Source: VYDC01 sp963667515 (GTDB lineage: Bacteria; Chloroflexota; Dehalococcoidia; UBA2979). Taken from it: DNA of 64,000 nucleotides. Shown here piece after piece: positions 1-9,041 of the stretch. The notes beneath the pieces were generated by a model. The model was not told where the DNA came from and searched no databases. It was given only the letters and a program-made list of their open reading frames with translations. The DNA lies in assembly GCA_963667515.2 (NCBI GenBank), contig CAXXXY010000005.1:62001-126000 (forward strand), in the 5' to 3' direction. The translations under genes were made by a program, and so were the position numbers. Position 1 is the stretch's first letter, and every line of letters starts with the position of its first letter.

Positions 1-147
1 CGGCTGCGCGCCAGCGCCCACCGGGGCTGGCCCGCGCGGCGACAGGGCGCGCCCGAACCTCGGCGGCGAGGGGCGGCGCTGCCGGGAGCAGTCGCGATCG
101 ACGCCTCCACCGACCCCCCGCCCGCAGCCCGCGCCCGGGACCGCGCC

Positions 148-1632
148 GTGATCGCGCCGATCCCGCCGCTGCCCGACGGCCCCGTCGAGGACTGGAGCGC
201 GGTGCTGCTGGCGGCCGGGCGCGGCACGCGCATGCGCTCGGCGCTGCCGAAGGTGCTGCACTCGGTGGCGGGCCGGCCGATGGTGCAGCTGGTCTGCGAG
301 ACGCTGCGCGAGGCGGGGCTACGGCGCATCGTCGTCGTCGCGGCGCCGGAGACGCGCGCGCAGATCGCCGAGGTGGTGACCGGCGACGCGACCGGCAGCG
401 TCGCCGCTGGAGCCGACACGAGCGCCGAGGCCGATCCGCTGACGCAGACACCGATCGTCGTGGAGCAGGCGGAGCAGCTCGGCACGGGCCACGCGGCGCT
501 CTGCGGCCGCGACGCGGCGGGCGAGGCGCGGCACGTGCTGATCGCCTACGGCGACCTGCCGCTGCTGACCACGCGCACGCTGCGCGAGCTGATGGCGCGC
601 CACGTCTCGACGGGGGCGACGCTCACCTTCCTGACGGCGCGGCTCCACGACCCCACCGGCTACGGCCGCGTGATCCGCGAGAACACCCGCGTGCAGGGCA
701 TCGTCGAGGAGAGCGAGACGGACGCCCGCACCCGCGGCGAGCCCGAGGTCAACGCCGGCCTCTACGCCGCCCGCGCCGAGTGGCTGTGGCCGACCCTGGG
801 CGCGCTGGGGCCGGGGCCGCGCGGCGAGGTCTACCTCACCGACCTGATCGCGCGCGCCGTGGCGGAGGGCGCGCCCGTGCAGACCTCGCAGGTGGGCGAG
901 GCCTCCGAGGTGCGGCAGGTCAACACCCGCGCGGAGCTCGCGGCCGCGGAGCAGACGCAGCGCGACCGCGTGCGGCGCGCGCTCATGGAGTCGGGCGTGA
1001 CGCTGATGGACCCCGCCTCGACCTTCGTCGACGTGGGGGTGCAGGTGGGAGCGGACAGCACCCTCTGGCCCGGCGTGCACCTGGTGGGCGAGACGCGCAT
1101 CGGCGAGGGCTGCGAGATCGGACCGCACGCCGTGCTGCGCGACATGCGGCTGGGCGCCCACTGCCGCGTGGAGGGCTCGACGCTGCGCGCCTCCACGCTG
1201 GGCGACGAGGTGGAGGTCGGCCCCTACTGCGTGCTGCGGCCGGGCTGCTCGCTCGGCGATCGCGTGCACCTCGGCAGCTACGCCGAGCTCAAGAACGCCG
1301 AGGTCGGCGCGGACACGCAGATCGGGCACTTCGCGTATATCGGGGACAGCGTGATCGGCGCCAACGTGAACGTGGGCGCCGGCACGGTGACGGCGAACTA
1401 CGATGGGACCGCGAAGCACGTGACGCGCATCGGCGACGGCGCCTTCATCGGCAGCGACACGACGCTGGTAGCGCCGGTCACCGTCGGCGAGCGCGCCTAC
1501 ACCGGCGCGGGAGCCGTGGTCACGCGCGACGTGGCGCCGGGCGAGCGAGTGGCGGGCGTTCCCGCGCGTGTGCTGGGCCCGGGCAGAAGCGGCGGGCGCG
1601 GTCGACGCGCCGCCGCGGACGAGGAGGTCTGA
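148..1632 (+). CDS. glmU: Bifunctional UDP-GlcNAc pyrophosphorylase / glucosamine-1-phosphate acetyltransferase
   Basis: Makes UDP-N-acetylglucosamine for peptidoglycan in two steps: acetylation of glucosamine-1-phosphate, then uridylylation. The N-terminal nucleotidyltransferase carries LAAGRGTRM at residues 21-29 followed by the LPKVLH segment. The C-terminal half is a left-handed beta-helix of hexapeptide repeats with the acetyltransferase motif GAGTVTANYDG near residue 409. At 494 aa it is slightly longer than usual (about 456) because of a proline-rich N-terminus and a basic C-terminal tail. The GTG at 148 is the start used; a start a few codons later is possible. glmS lies 15 kb downstream in the same direction. 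Confidence 0.96.
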   Translation: MIAPIPPLPDGPVEDWSAVLLAAGRGTRMRSALPKVLHSVAGRPMVQLVCETLREAGLRRIVVVAAPETRAQIAEVVTGDATGSVAAGADTSAEADPLTQTPIVVEQAEQLGTGHAALCGRDAAGEARHVLIAYGDLPLLTTRTLRELMARHVSTGATLTFLTARLHDPTGYGRVIRENTRVQGIVEESETDARTRGEPEVNAGLYAARAEWLWPTLGALGPGPRGEVYLTDLIARAVAEGAPVQTSQVGEASEVRQVNTRAELAAAEQTQRDRVRRALMESGVTLMDPASTFVDVGVQVGADSTLWPGVHLVGETRIGEGCEIGPHAVLRDMRLGAHCRVEGSTLRASTLGDEVEVGPYCVLRPGCSLGDRVHLGSYAELKNAEVGADTQIGHFAYIGDSVIGANVNVGAGTVTANYDGTAKHVTRIGDGAFIGSDTTLVAPVTVGERAYTGAGAVVTRDVAPGERVAGVPARVLGPGRSGGRGRRAAADEEV

Positions 1633-1669
1633 GGCCGCCCCGCGGCTGTACGCGGGACGGCGCAACGCT

Positions 1670-2968
1670 TTGGATACCACCTCGCTGGTTGCCCTGCTGG
1701 TCCTCGTGCTCGCCGCGGCGGTGCTCGTCGTGGTCGCGGCGGCGGAGGCGTCGGTCGCCGCGCTGGGCCGCGGGCGGCTCCCCCCCGCCGGGGACGACGG
1801 CCTGCACGCGCGGCTGCGCGGCTACGTGCGGCAGCGCCACCACATCCTGCGCGCGCTCTCGGCGGCCAGCAGCGTCGCCGTCGTGGCCGGGACCGCCGCC
1901 GCCGTCCTGCTGGCGCTGGAGGGCTCGGAGCTGCGCGGGCCGTCGGTCCTCGGCGTGGCGGCGCTCGCGGCCGCGGGCGCGGTGGTGCTGCGCCAGAGCG
2001 CGCGTATGTTCGCGCTGCAGAGCCCCGAGGCGACCGGCATGCGCCTCGGCCGCGGCATCCGGCTGCTGGAGCTCGGCTTCGCCGGCGTCGCGTGGGCGGG
2101 CGCGCTCCCCGCGCGGCTGGTGCTGCGGCTCATCGGTCGCGACCCCGAGCGCGCCGAGCCCGAGCCCGCGGAGGAGCTGCTGGGCGTGCTGGAGCTGGGC
2201 GAGGACTCGGCCGTGCTCGTCGAGGAGCGCCGCATGATGCGCGGCATCCTGGAGATGTGCGATCAGACCGTTCGTGAGCTTATGTCGCCCCGCACCGACC
2301 TCACCGCCGTCTCCACGGACGCCTCCGTCGGCGACGCGATGCGGCTCGTCTCCGAGACCGGCTTCAGCCGCATCCCGCTCTACGAGGAGGACATCGACCA
2401 CGTCATCGGCGTGGTCTACGCGAAGGACCTGATCGCCTACCTCCAGCGCGGCGACGTGGCGCCCGCGCTGCGCGACGTGGCGCGCCCGCCCTACTTCGTG
2501 CCCGAGACGAAGCGCGCCAACGAGCTGCTGGCCGACCTGCGGCGGGAGCAGGTGCACATGGCGATCGCCGTCGACGAGTACGGCGGCACCGCCGGCGTCG
2601 TCACCGTGGAGGACCTGGTCGAGGAGATCGTGGGCGAGATCTCCGACGAGCACGACACCGACGAGATCGAGGTCGAGCGGCTCTCCGACGACGAGGCGCT
2701 GATCGACGCGCGGCTCTCCATCGACGACCTCAACGAGCTCTTCGGCACCGAGATCGACATCGAGGACGTGGACTCGGTGGGCGGCCTCGTCGTCTCGCGG
2801 CTGGGGCGGCTCGCCGTGCCCGGTGACCAGGTCGCGACCGACGACGACGCGCTCACGCTGCGCGTGCTCTCCATCCTCGGCCGACGCATCAAGCGCGTGC
2901 GCGTCACCCGCACCACCCGCGCCGGCACGCAGCCCGTCGCGGCCGAGCCCCACGCCGCCGAGCGCTGA
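1670..2968 (+). CDS. CNNM/CorC-HlyC family membrane protein with CBS pair
   Basis: Membrane protein of the hemolysin C / CorC class, whose members are linked to Mg2+/Co2+ homeostasis. An N-terminal DUF21-type region with about four hydrophobic segments (residues 5-160) is followed by two CBS domains (about 204-262 and 268-325) and a C-terminal CorC_HlyC domain (about 340-415). The frame is open back to 1568, inside glmU. I place the start at the TTG at 1670 because the first transmembrane helix begins right after it. The start is moderately certain; the family is clear. Confidence 0.88.
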   Translation: MDTTSLVALLVLVLAAAVLVVVAAAEASVAALGRGRLPPAGDDGLHARLRGYVRQRHHILRALSAASSVAVVAGTAAAVLLALEGSELRGPSVLGVAALAAAGAVVLRQSARMFALQSPEATGMRLGRGIRLLELGFAGVAWAGALPARLVLRLIGRDPERAEPEPAEELLGVLELGEDSAVLVEERRMMRGILEMCDQTVRELMSPRTDLTAVSTDASVGDAMRLVSETGFSRIPLYEEDIDHVIGVVYAKDLIAYLQRGDVAPALRDVARPPYFVPETKRANELLADLRREQVHMAIAVDEYGGTAGVVTVEDLVEEIVGEISDEHDTDEIEVERLSDDEALIDARLSIDDLNELFGTEIDIEDVDSVGGLVVSRLGRLAVPGDQVATDDDALTLRVLSILGRRIKRVRVTRTTRAGTQPVAAEPHAAER

Positions 2969-3045
2969 GCGCGCGCCTCCCGCGCCCCGAGGGCAGGCCT
3001 CGCCTCCATGGGGCGGGGCTCACTGGCCGGCTCGCACGCCGGTGG

Positions 3046-3051
3046 TAGAGT
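3046..3051 (+). promoter_or_regulatory. -10 element for a possibly leaderless dprA transcript
   Basis: TAGAGT lies six bases before the GTG start of dprA, so transcription would begin at or next to the start codon. No clear -35 is visible. The same spacing recurs before mazG and the DUF1461 gene. Confidence 0.5.
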
Positions 3052-3057
3052 AGCGAC

Positions 3058-4209
3058 GTGGAGCCACAACGAACAGATGAGCTAGAGCGCGACCTCCCCT
3101 ACTGGGTGGCGCTGCACCGCGTGCACCGGCTGGGCGCGGTGCGCATGGGGCTGCTGGAGCGCGGCTTCGCCTCGATGGCGGAGGCGTGGGGCGCCGATCG
3201 CGAGGCGCTGCTGGCGGCCGGCCTGGACGGACGCACCGCGAGCGCGCTGACGCGGGCCCGCGACGAGATCGAGCCCGCCGCCGAGGTCCAGCGGCTGGCC
3301 GCGGCCGGCGTGCGGGCGATCCCGCGGCCGCACCCCGACTACCCCGAGCGCCTCGCCGAGATCGCCGACCCGCCGCCCGTGCTCTACGTGCGTGGCGCGT
3401 GGCGGCCGGAGGATGCGTGGAGCGTGGCGGTGGTGGGCACGCGGCCCGCCACCGCCTACGGCCGGCAGGCCGCCGCCGAGCTCGCGCGCGGCCTCGCGGC
3501 GCACCGCGTGACCGTGGTCTCCGGGCTCGCGCGCGGCATCGACACGATCGCCCACCGCGAGGCGCTGGAGGCGGGCGGGCGCACCGTCGCCGTGCTCGCC
3601 AGCGGCCTGGACACGATCTACCCGCCGGAGAACCGCCGCCTCGCTGAGGAGATCGCGGAGCGTGGCGCGCTGCTGGGGGACTACCCGCTGGGCACCAAGC
3701 CGCGCGCCGAGTACTTCCCGCGCCGCAACCGGCTGCTCTCGGGGCTCACGCTGGGCACGCTCGTCGTCGAGGGGGACGTGACCAGCGGCGCGATGATCAC
3801 CGCGCGCTTCGCGGGGGAGCAGAACCGCGACGTGTTCGCGGTGCCGGGCTCGATCTTCTCGCCCGCCTCGCGCGGCCCGCTGGAGCTGATCCGCGACGGC
3901 GCGACGCCGATCGCGAAGCCGGAGCAGATCCTCGAGGGGCTGAACCTCACGATGCTGGGCGCGCAGATCGACCTCGCCGCCGCCGTGCCGCCCAGCGACC
4001 CGCGGGAGCGCGCGCTGCTGGAGGCGCTCAGCCGCGACCCGCGCCACATCGACGAAGTGACGCGCGCCTCCGGCCTGCCGCCCGCCGCTGTGGCCGGCAC
4101 GCTGGCGCTGATGGAGCTGAAGGGCCTCGTGCGCGAGGTCGGCGGGCTGCAGTACGTGCGGCTGCGCGAGGAGCCGGCGGCCTACGAGACGGCCAGCGCG
4201 CGCCCGTGA
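3058..4209 (+). CDS. dprA: DNA processing protein DprA
   Basis: Loads RecA on incoming single-stranded DNA during transformation. The Rossmann-like core starts at VAVVGTRPATAYG (about residue 122) and holds the family motif SGLARGIDT (about 154). The segment YPPENRRL and the later FPRRNR typify the family. A C-terminal winged-helix domain covers about residues 305-372. Length (383 aa) is normal. The GTG at 3058 has no Shine-Dalgarno but a -10-like box directly upstream. topA follows, a common dprA-topA-xerC order. Confidence 0.96.
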   Translation: MEPQRTDELERDLPYWVALHRVHRLGAVRMGLLERGFASMAEAWGADREALLAAGLDGRTASALTRARDEIEPAAEVQRLAAAGVRAIPRPHPDYPERLAEIADPPPVLYVRGAWRPEDAWSVAVVGTRPATAYGRQAAAELARGLAAHRVTVVSGLARGIDTIAHREALEAGGRTVAVLASGLDTIYPPENRRLAEEIAERGALLGDYPLGTKPRAEYFPRRNRLLSGLTLGTLVVEGDVTSGAMITARFAGEQNRDVFAVPGSIFSPASRGPLELIRDGATPIAKPEQILEGLNLTMLGAQIDLAAAVPPSDPRERALLEALSRDPRHIDEVTRASGLPPAAVAGTLALMELKGLVREVGGLQYVRLREEPAAYETASARP

Positions 4210-4255
4210 GGGGCGCCGGGGCGTTGCACGTGCGACCGATCCGCGCCAAGGATTC

Positions 4256-4282
4256 TTCAAGGGGCTGCCGCTCCTGTCTGCC
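4256..4282 (+). repeat. Degenerate copy (arm only) of the hairpin repeat
   Basis: Carries AGGGGCTGCCGCTCCTG, the conserved arm of the interspersed repeat, downstream of dprA in the usual sense orientation. The hairpin half is not recognisable here. Confidence 0.5.
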
Positions 4283-4356
4283 TGGCGTCCGCTCTCGAGC
4301 GTGACGCGCGGCACGCCCGACGGGCAGCGGGGCGGGGGAGAGAGGACGCGACGCTG

Positions 4357-7254
4357 GTGAGCGCACGCGCGAACGACGAGCAGCAGACGGGCGACGCCGA
4401 GGAGAGCGGCGACCCCCCCGCGTCCGCACCGCGCCGGCGAGGCGGCAAGCGCGCCGCCGCCGCCGCCGCGGGCGGCGGCAAGCGGCTGGTGATCGTGGAG
4501 TCGCCCGCGAAGGCGCGCACGATCGGCCGCTTCCTGGGGCCGGGCTACGTGGTCGAGTCCTCGATCGGGCACATCCGCGACCTGCCCTCGACGGCGGCCG
4601 AGGTGCCGGCCGGCGTGACCGGCGAGTCCAGGCGCCTCGGCGTCGACGTCGAGCACGACTTCGCGCCCGTCTACGTGATCCCCGCCGGCAAGAAGCAGCA
4701 GGTGACGAAGCTGCGGAAGCTGCTGCGCGACGCCGACGAGCTCTACCTCGCGACGGACGAGGACCGCGAGGGCGAGGCGATCGCCTGGCACCTGCGCGAG
4801 GTGCTGAAGCCGCGCGTCCCCGTGCGCCGCATGGTCTTCCACGAGATCACGCAGCAGGCGATCGAGGAGGCGCTGGCCTCCCCGCGCGAGGTCGACGAGC
4901 AGCTCGTCGAGGCGCAGGAGGCGCGCCGCATCCTGGACCGGCTATTCGGCTACGAGGTCTCGCCGGTGCTATGGAAGAAGGTACGCCCGCGCCTCTCGGC
5001 CGGCCGCGTGCAATCCGCCGCGACGCGCATCATCGTCGACCGCGAGCGCGAGCGGATGCGCTTCGTGCGCAGCGGCTACTGGGACCTCGACGCCACGCTC
5101 GCCACGCGCGAGCCCGCCACGGCGGAGGCGCCGGCCACGCTGCGCGCGCGGCTGGTGGAGGCGCGAGGCAAGCGCGTCGCGACGGGCCGCGACTTCGACG
5201 CCGCGACCGGGCAGCTCGCGGCGGACGCCGACGTGACGCTGCTGGACGAGGCGCTCGCGAGCACGCTGGCGGCGGGGCTGCGCGGCACCGAGCTGCGCGT
5301 CGCCTCCGTCACGGAGCGCCCCTACACGCAGCGCCCGCCCGCCCCCTTCGTCACCTCGACGCTGCAGCAAGAGGCGGCGCGGCAGCTGCGCTTCACCGCG
5401 CAGCGCGCGATGCAGGTGGCGCAGCACCTCTACGAGAACGGCTTCATCACCTACATGCGCACGGACTCGACGCAGCTCTCGGATCAGGCGATCTCCGCGG
5501 CGCGGCGGCAGATCGGCGAGCTCTACGGCGCCGAGTACCTGCCCGACGGCCCGCGGCGCTACACGGCGCGCGGCCGCGGCGCGCAGGAGGCGCACGAGGC
5601 GATCCGCCCCGCGGGCGAGATCCTGCGCACCCCGGAGAGCCTCGCGCGTGAGCTGGCCGCGCTGGGGCCGGACGCGCCGCGCCTCTACGAGCTGGTGTGG
5701 AAGCGCACCGTCGCTTCGCAGATGCGCGATGCGCAGGGCGTGCGCACGCAGGTGCGCATCGAGAGCGACGCCCGCGGCACGGCCGGCGAGAGCGAGCCCG
5801 TGACGCTCGCCGCGTCGGGCAAGGTGATCCGCTTCCCCGGCTTCCTGCGCGCCTACGTGGAGGGCTCGGACGACCCGGACGCCGAGCTGGAGGACCAGGA
5901 GCGGCTGCTGCCGCCGCTCAGCGAGGGGCAGCCCCTCGACGCGCGCGAGGTCGAGGCGCGCGGCCACGAGACGCAGCCGCCCGCGCGCTACACGGAGGCC
6001 AGCCTCGTGCGCGAGCTGGAGGAGCGCGGCATCGGCCGCCCCTCCACCTACGCGGCGATCCTGCAGACGATCCAGGACCGCGGCTACGCGACGCGGCGCG
6101 GCACGCAGCTGGTGCCCAGCTTCACCGCCTTCGCGGTCGTGCAGCTCCTCGAGCGGCACTTCGCGGAGCTGGTGGACCTGGAGTTCACGGCGCGCATGGA
6201 GGACGACCTGGACGCCGTCGCCGAGGGTCGGCTCGCCGCCGGGCCGTGGCTGCACCATCTCTACTTCGGCCACCGCGACGACGAGGCGCGCGAGGGCGGT
6301 GGGCACGAGCCCGGCGAAGGGGCCGCGCTGGCCGGCTCGCTCGCCGAGGTCGGGCTGAAGGAGGCGATCGGCGGCGGCTGGGAAGCCATCGACGCGCGCG
6401 CCATCTCCACGATCCCGCTGGGCGAGGACGAGCAGGGGCGACCGCTGGTCGTGCGCGTGGGCCGCTACGGCCCCTACGTGCAGGTCGGCGACGAGCCGCT
6501 GCGCGCCGACGTGCCCGAGGACCTCGAGCCCGACGAGCTGACCGCGGAGCGTGCGCTCTCGCTGCTGGCCGCCGAGGCGGCCGGCGAGGCGCCGCTCGGC
6601 ACCGATGCCGCCAGCGGCGAGCCCGTCTACGTGCGCACCGGCCGCTACGGCCCCTACGTGCAGCTGGGCGAGGACCCGCCGCGCGACGAGAAGGGCAAGA
6701 TCCCCACCGACGCGCCGAAGCCGCGGCGCGCCAGCCTCTGGGCCGGCATGACCCCGGAGGCGCTGACCGTGGAGCAGGCGCTGGAGCTGCTCTCCTTCCC
6801 CAAGACGCTGGGGCAGCACCCCGAGAGCGGCGAGCCCGTCACCGTGCAGGACGGCCCGCGCGGCCCCTACGTGCGGGCCGGCGACGAGAGCCGCAGCCTG
6901 CGCGACGTCGAGCACCTGCGCACCGTGACGCTGGAGGAGGCGCTGCGCATCCTCGCCGAGCCGCGCGCGAACCGCCGTGGCGGCGCGCAGCCGCCGCTCG
7001 CCGAGCTCGGCGCGCACCCCGTGAGCGGCGCGCCGATCGTGGTGCGCAGCGGCCGCTTCGGCCCCTACGTGACCGACGGCACGCTCAACGCCTCGCTGCC
7101 GCGCGGCACCGACCCCGCCTCGCTCAGCGTCGAGGACGCCGTCGCGCTGCTCGCCGCCCGCGAGCAGCGCATCCGCGAGCAGGGCGGCGACCCGACCAAG
7201 AAGCCCACGCGCGGCCGCTCGGGCCCTCGCGGCGGCCGTCGCCGCAGCGCCTGA
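4357..7254 (+). CDS. topA: DNA topoisomerase I
   Basis: Type IA topoisomerase that relaxes negative supercoils. The TOPRIM domain begins at LVIVESPAKARTIG (about residue 44), with the acidic DEDREGEAIAWHL near 133. The active-site tyrosine is Y366 in FITYMRTDST. Instead of C-terminal zinc fingers it has four Topoisom_C-type repeats built around GRYGPYVQ, GRYGPYVQ, GPRGPYVR and GRFGPYVT, then a Lys/Arg-rich tail suited to DNA binding. At 965 aa it is longer than E. coli TopA. The N-terminal 40 residues are low complexity. Confidence 0.97.
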   Translation: MSARANDEQQTGDAEESGDPPASAPRRRGGKRAAAAAAGGGKRLVIVESPAKARTIGRFLGPGYVVESSIGHIRDLPSTAAEVPAGVTGESRRLGVDVEHDFAPVYVIPAGKKQQVTKLRKLLRDADELYLATDEDREGEAIAWHLREVLKPRVPVRRMVFHEITQQAIEEALASPREVDEQLVEAQEARRILDRLFGYEVSPVLWKKVRPRLSAGRVQSAATRIIVDRERERMRFVRSGYWDLDATLATREPATAEAPATLRARLVEARGKRVATGRDFDAATGQLAADADVTLLDEALASTLAAGLRGTELRVASVTERPYTQRPPAPFVTSTLQQEAARQLRFTAQRAMQVAQHLYENGFITYMRTDSTQLSDQAISAARRQIGELYGAEYLPDGPRRYTARGRGAQEAHEAIRPAGEILRTPESLARELAALGPDAPRLYELVWKRTVASQMRDAQGVRTQVRIESDARGTAGESEPVTLAASGKVIRFPGFLRAYVEGSDDPDAELEDQERLLPPLSEGQPLDAREVEARGHETQPPARYTEASLVRELEERGIGRPSTYAAILQTIQDRGYATRRGTQLVPSFTAFAVVQLLERHFAELVDLEFTARMEDDLDAVAEGRLAAGPWLHHLYFGHRDDEAREGGGHEPGEGAALAGSLAEVGLKEAIGGGWEAIDARAISTIPLGEDEQGRPLVVRVGRYGPYVQVGDEPLRADVPEDLEPDELTAERALSLLAAEAAGEAPLGTDAASGEPVYVRTGRYGPYVQLGEDPPRDEKGKIPTDAPKPRRASLWAGMTPEALTVEQALELLSFPKTLGQHPESGEPVTVQDGPRGPYVRAGDESRSLRDVEHLRTVTLEEALRILAEPRANRRGGAQPPLAELGAHPVSGAPIVVRSGRFGPYVTDGTLNASLPRGTDPASLSVEDAVALLAAREQRIREQGGDPTKKPTRGRSGPRGGRRRSA

Positions 7255-7304
7255 CGCCCGCCCCCGCTCGGGCGCCTTGCGCACCCCGACCGCCCACGCG
7301 GTGA

Positions 7305-7310
7305 TACGCT
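7305..7310 (+). promoter_or_regulatory. -10-like element upstream of xerC
   Basis: TACGCT in the context GTGATACGCTGG precedes the recombinase gene. A matching GGTACGCTG occurs at 13459 before another gene. No convincing -35. Confidence 0.3.
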
Positions 7311-7352
7311 GGCGCAGGCTGGGTGGTGGTGCAGGGGCGACCCGTGTCCGCC

Positions 7353-8360
7353 ATGGCTTCCGTGTCTCCCCCGGGGCGACGCGGCGCGCGCGCCAATCTC
7401 CGCGACCCGCACGAGGCGCTCGATCGCTACCTCGGCGATTTGAGCGCGGCGCGACGCTCCCCGCACACCCTGCGCAACTACCGCGCCGACATCGGCGGCT
7501 TCCTGGCCTACCTCGAGCGCGAGGGCGTGGGCTTCCGCGCGGCGGGCCGCACCCACAGCCGCGGCTACCTCGCGCTGCTGCGCCAGCACGATCTCGCCCC
7601 CGCCTCCGTGAAGCGCTGCGCCGTCACCATGCGCGGCTTCTACAGCTGGCTGGACGCGCACCGCGTGCCGCTGGAGGCGCGCCCCGGCGACTCGATGCTG
7701 CGGCTGCGCTACCCCAAGGCGCCCGCCCGGCTGCCACGCTTCCTCTCCGAGGAGGAGACGGACGCGCTGCTCGCGCCGCCTGAGGAGGGGGCGGCGCGCA
7801 CCGCCGCTCGCCGCAGCGCCAGCCCCACGCGTGACGCCGAGGCGCTGCGCGACCGCGCGATCCTGGAGCTGCTCTACGGCGCCGGCCTGCGCGTGGCGGA
7901 GCTCGTCGGCTGCGACGTCGCCGACCTCGACCTGCCGCAGCAGCTCGTGCGCGTGCTGGGCAAGGGCGATCGCCCCCGCGTCGCGCTCTACGGCTCGCCG
8001 GCCCGCGCCGCGCTCGCGGCGTATGTCGATCGTGGCCGCCCCGTGCTCGCCGCGGGCGCCGACCCCGCGCTCTTCCTCGCGCGCGGCGGTCGCCGACTCT
8101 CGACGCGCTCGGTGCAGCGCGCCGTGCGCCGCGCGGGGCTGGCGGCGGGCATCGTCGGCCGCGTGCACCCCCACCTGCTGCGCCACACGTTCGCCACGCA
8201 CATGATCGAGAACGCGGCCGACATCCGCGTGGTGCAGCACCTCCTCGGCCACAGCTCGCCCGACACGACGCAGATCTACACGGCGGTAGCCGGCCGCGGC
8301 CAGGCGTCACTCGTGACGGCCGCCCTCGCCCGCGCCCGGCAGCGTTCCGCTGCACCCTAG
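7353..8360 (+). CDS. xerC: Tyrosine recombinase XerC-like, with repeat-encoded C-terminus
   Basis: Site-specific tyrosine recombinase of the XerC/D class, probably for chromosome dimer resolution. An N-terminal SAM-like DNA-binding domain (RRSPHTLRNYRADIGGF) precedes the catalytic domain. Catalytic residues visible are Arg in GAGLRVAEL, the HLLRHTFATH motif, and HSSPDTTQIY with the nucleophile near Y309. The frame is open to a GTG at 7323; the ATG at 7353 is preferred. The last codons (R-Q-R-S-A-A-P-stop) lie in the hairpin repeat, so the stop codon is part of that element. Confidence 0.9.
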   Translation: MASVSPPGRRGARANLRDPHEALDRYLGDLSAARRSPHTLRNYRADIGGFLAYLEREGVGFRAAGRTHSRGYLALLRQHDLAPASVKRCAVTMRGFYSWLDAHRVPLEARPGDSMLRLRYPKAPARLPRFLSEEETDALLAPPEEGAARTAARRSASPTRDAEALRDRAILELLYGAGLRVAELVGCDVADLDLPQQLVRVLGKGDRPRVALYGSPARAALAAYVDRGRPVLAAGADPALFLARGGRRLSTRSVQRAVRRAGLAAGIVGRVHPHLLRHTFATHMIENAADIRVVQHLLGHSSPDTTQIYTAVAGRGQASLVTAALARARQRSAAP

Positions 8361-8373
8361 TGGCTGCCGCCGG
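8339..8373 (+). repeat. Hairpin repeat overlapping the xerC stop
   Basis: Hairpin GCAGCG-TTC-CGCTGC at 8339-8353 is followed by ACCCTAG and the arm GGCTGCCGCCGG. It is oriented in sense with xerC and provides its last codons and stop. Confidence 0.8.
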
Positions 8374-8445
8374 GCACGAGCGGCTTCGGGCGGCGGGGCG
8401 GTGCGCCGGGCGGCGCCGAGGGCTAGCGAGACGCGAGCCCTCTCG

Positions 8446-8482
8446 CAGGAGCGGCAGCCCCCGCGATGCAACGGAACGTTGC
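8446..8482 (-). repeat. Hairpin repeat, GCAACG stem variant
   Basis: AGGAGCGGCAGCCCC is followed by hairpin GCAACG-GAA-CGTTGC at 8468-8482. Both sides of the stem carry the compensating G-to-A and C-to-T change. It is inverted relative to the copy at the xerC stop. Confidence 0.8.
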
Positions 8483-8523
8483 CCGCCGGCCACGAGCGAG
8501 CTGCTCACCCCTCGCGTAGCCGC

Positions 8524-8553
8524 GGCAGCCCCTAGGATGCAACGGAACGTTGC
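8524..8553 (-). repeat. Hairpin repeat upstream of aroQ
   Basis: GGCAGCCCCTAGGAT precedes hairpin GCAACG-GAA-CGTTGC at 8539-8553, ending 24 bases before the aroQ start. Confidence 0.8.
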
Positions 8554-8576
8554 CTCGAACGAGAGGGGTGGGGGAG

Positions 8577-9041
8577 ATGCGCATCCTCGTGCTGAACGGG
8601 CCGAACCTGAACCTGCTCGGGCACCGCGAGCCCGCCATCTACGGTCGCGAGACCCTCGACGACATCGAAGCGCTGATGCGCGCCCGCGCGGAGCAGATGG
8701 CGATCGAGCTCGACTTCGTGCAGTCCAACCACGAGGGCGAGCTGATCGACGCGATCCACGAGCGCCGCGACTGGGACGGCATCATCGTGAACGCGGGCGC
8801 GCTCACCCACACCTCGATCGCGCTCGCCGACGCGCTCGCGGCGGTCGCCCTGCCCACCATCGAGGTCCACCTCTCCAACGTGCACGCCCGCGAGGAGTTC
8901 CGGCACCACTCCTACATCGCGCCCGTCGCGTGGGGGCAGATCACCGGCTTCGGCTTCCGCGGCTACCGCGCGGCGCTGCACCTGCTGCATCAGCGAATCA
9001 GCGAGGCCGACGCGGAGGGGGAGGCGGGGCGCGGCGCGTGA
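8577..9041 (+). CDS. aroQ: 3-dehydroquinate dehydratase, type II
   Basis: Third step of the shikimate pathway. The protein opens with MRILVLNGPNLNLLG, the classic type II start, with the catalytic tyrosine in AIYGRETL and the HLSNVHAREEFRHHS segment near residues 100-114. I use the ATG at 8577 (154 aa), preceded by a GAGAGGGG Shine-Dalgarno; the family is usually about 146 aa. The stop overlaps the next gene's GTG by 4 bases (GTGA), indicating translational coupling. Confidence 0.96.
   Translation: MRILVLNGPNLNLLGHREPAIYGRETLDDIEALMRARAEQMAIELDFVQSNHEGELIDAIHERRDWDGIIVNAGALTHTSIALADALAAVALPTIEVHLSNVHAREEFRHHSYIAPVAWGQITGFGFRGYRAALHLLHQRISEADAEGEAGRGA

Noticed and set aside
319..1680. Long open frame antisense to glmU, and similar long antisense frames under topA, pepP, glmS, pcrA and others
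   Set aside because: They are rich in Arg/Ala/Gly/His from GC-rich antisense reading, have no recognisable domains, and lie opposite clear conserved genes.
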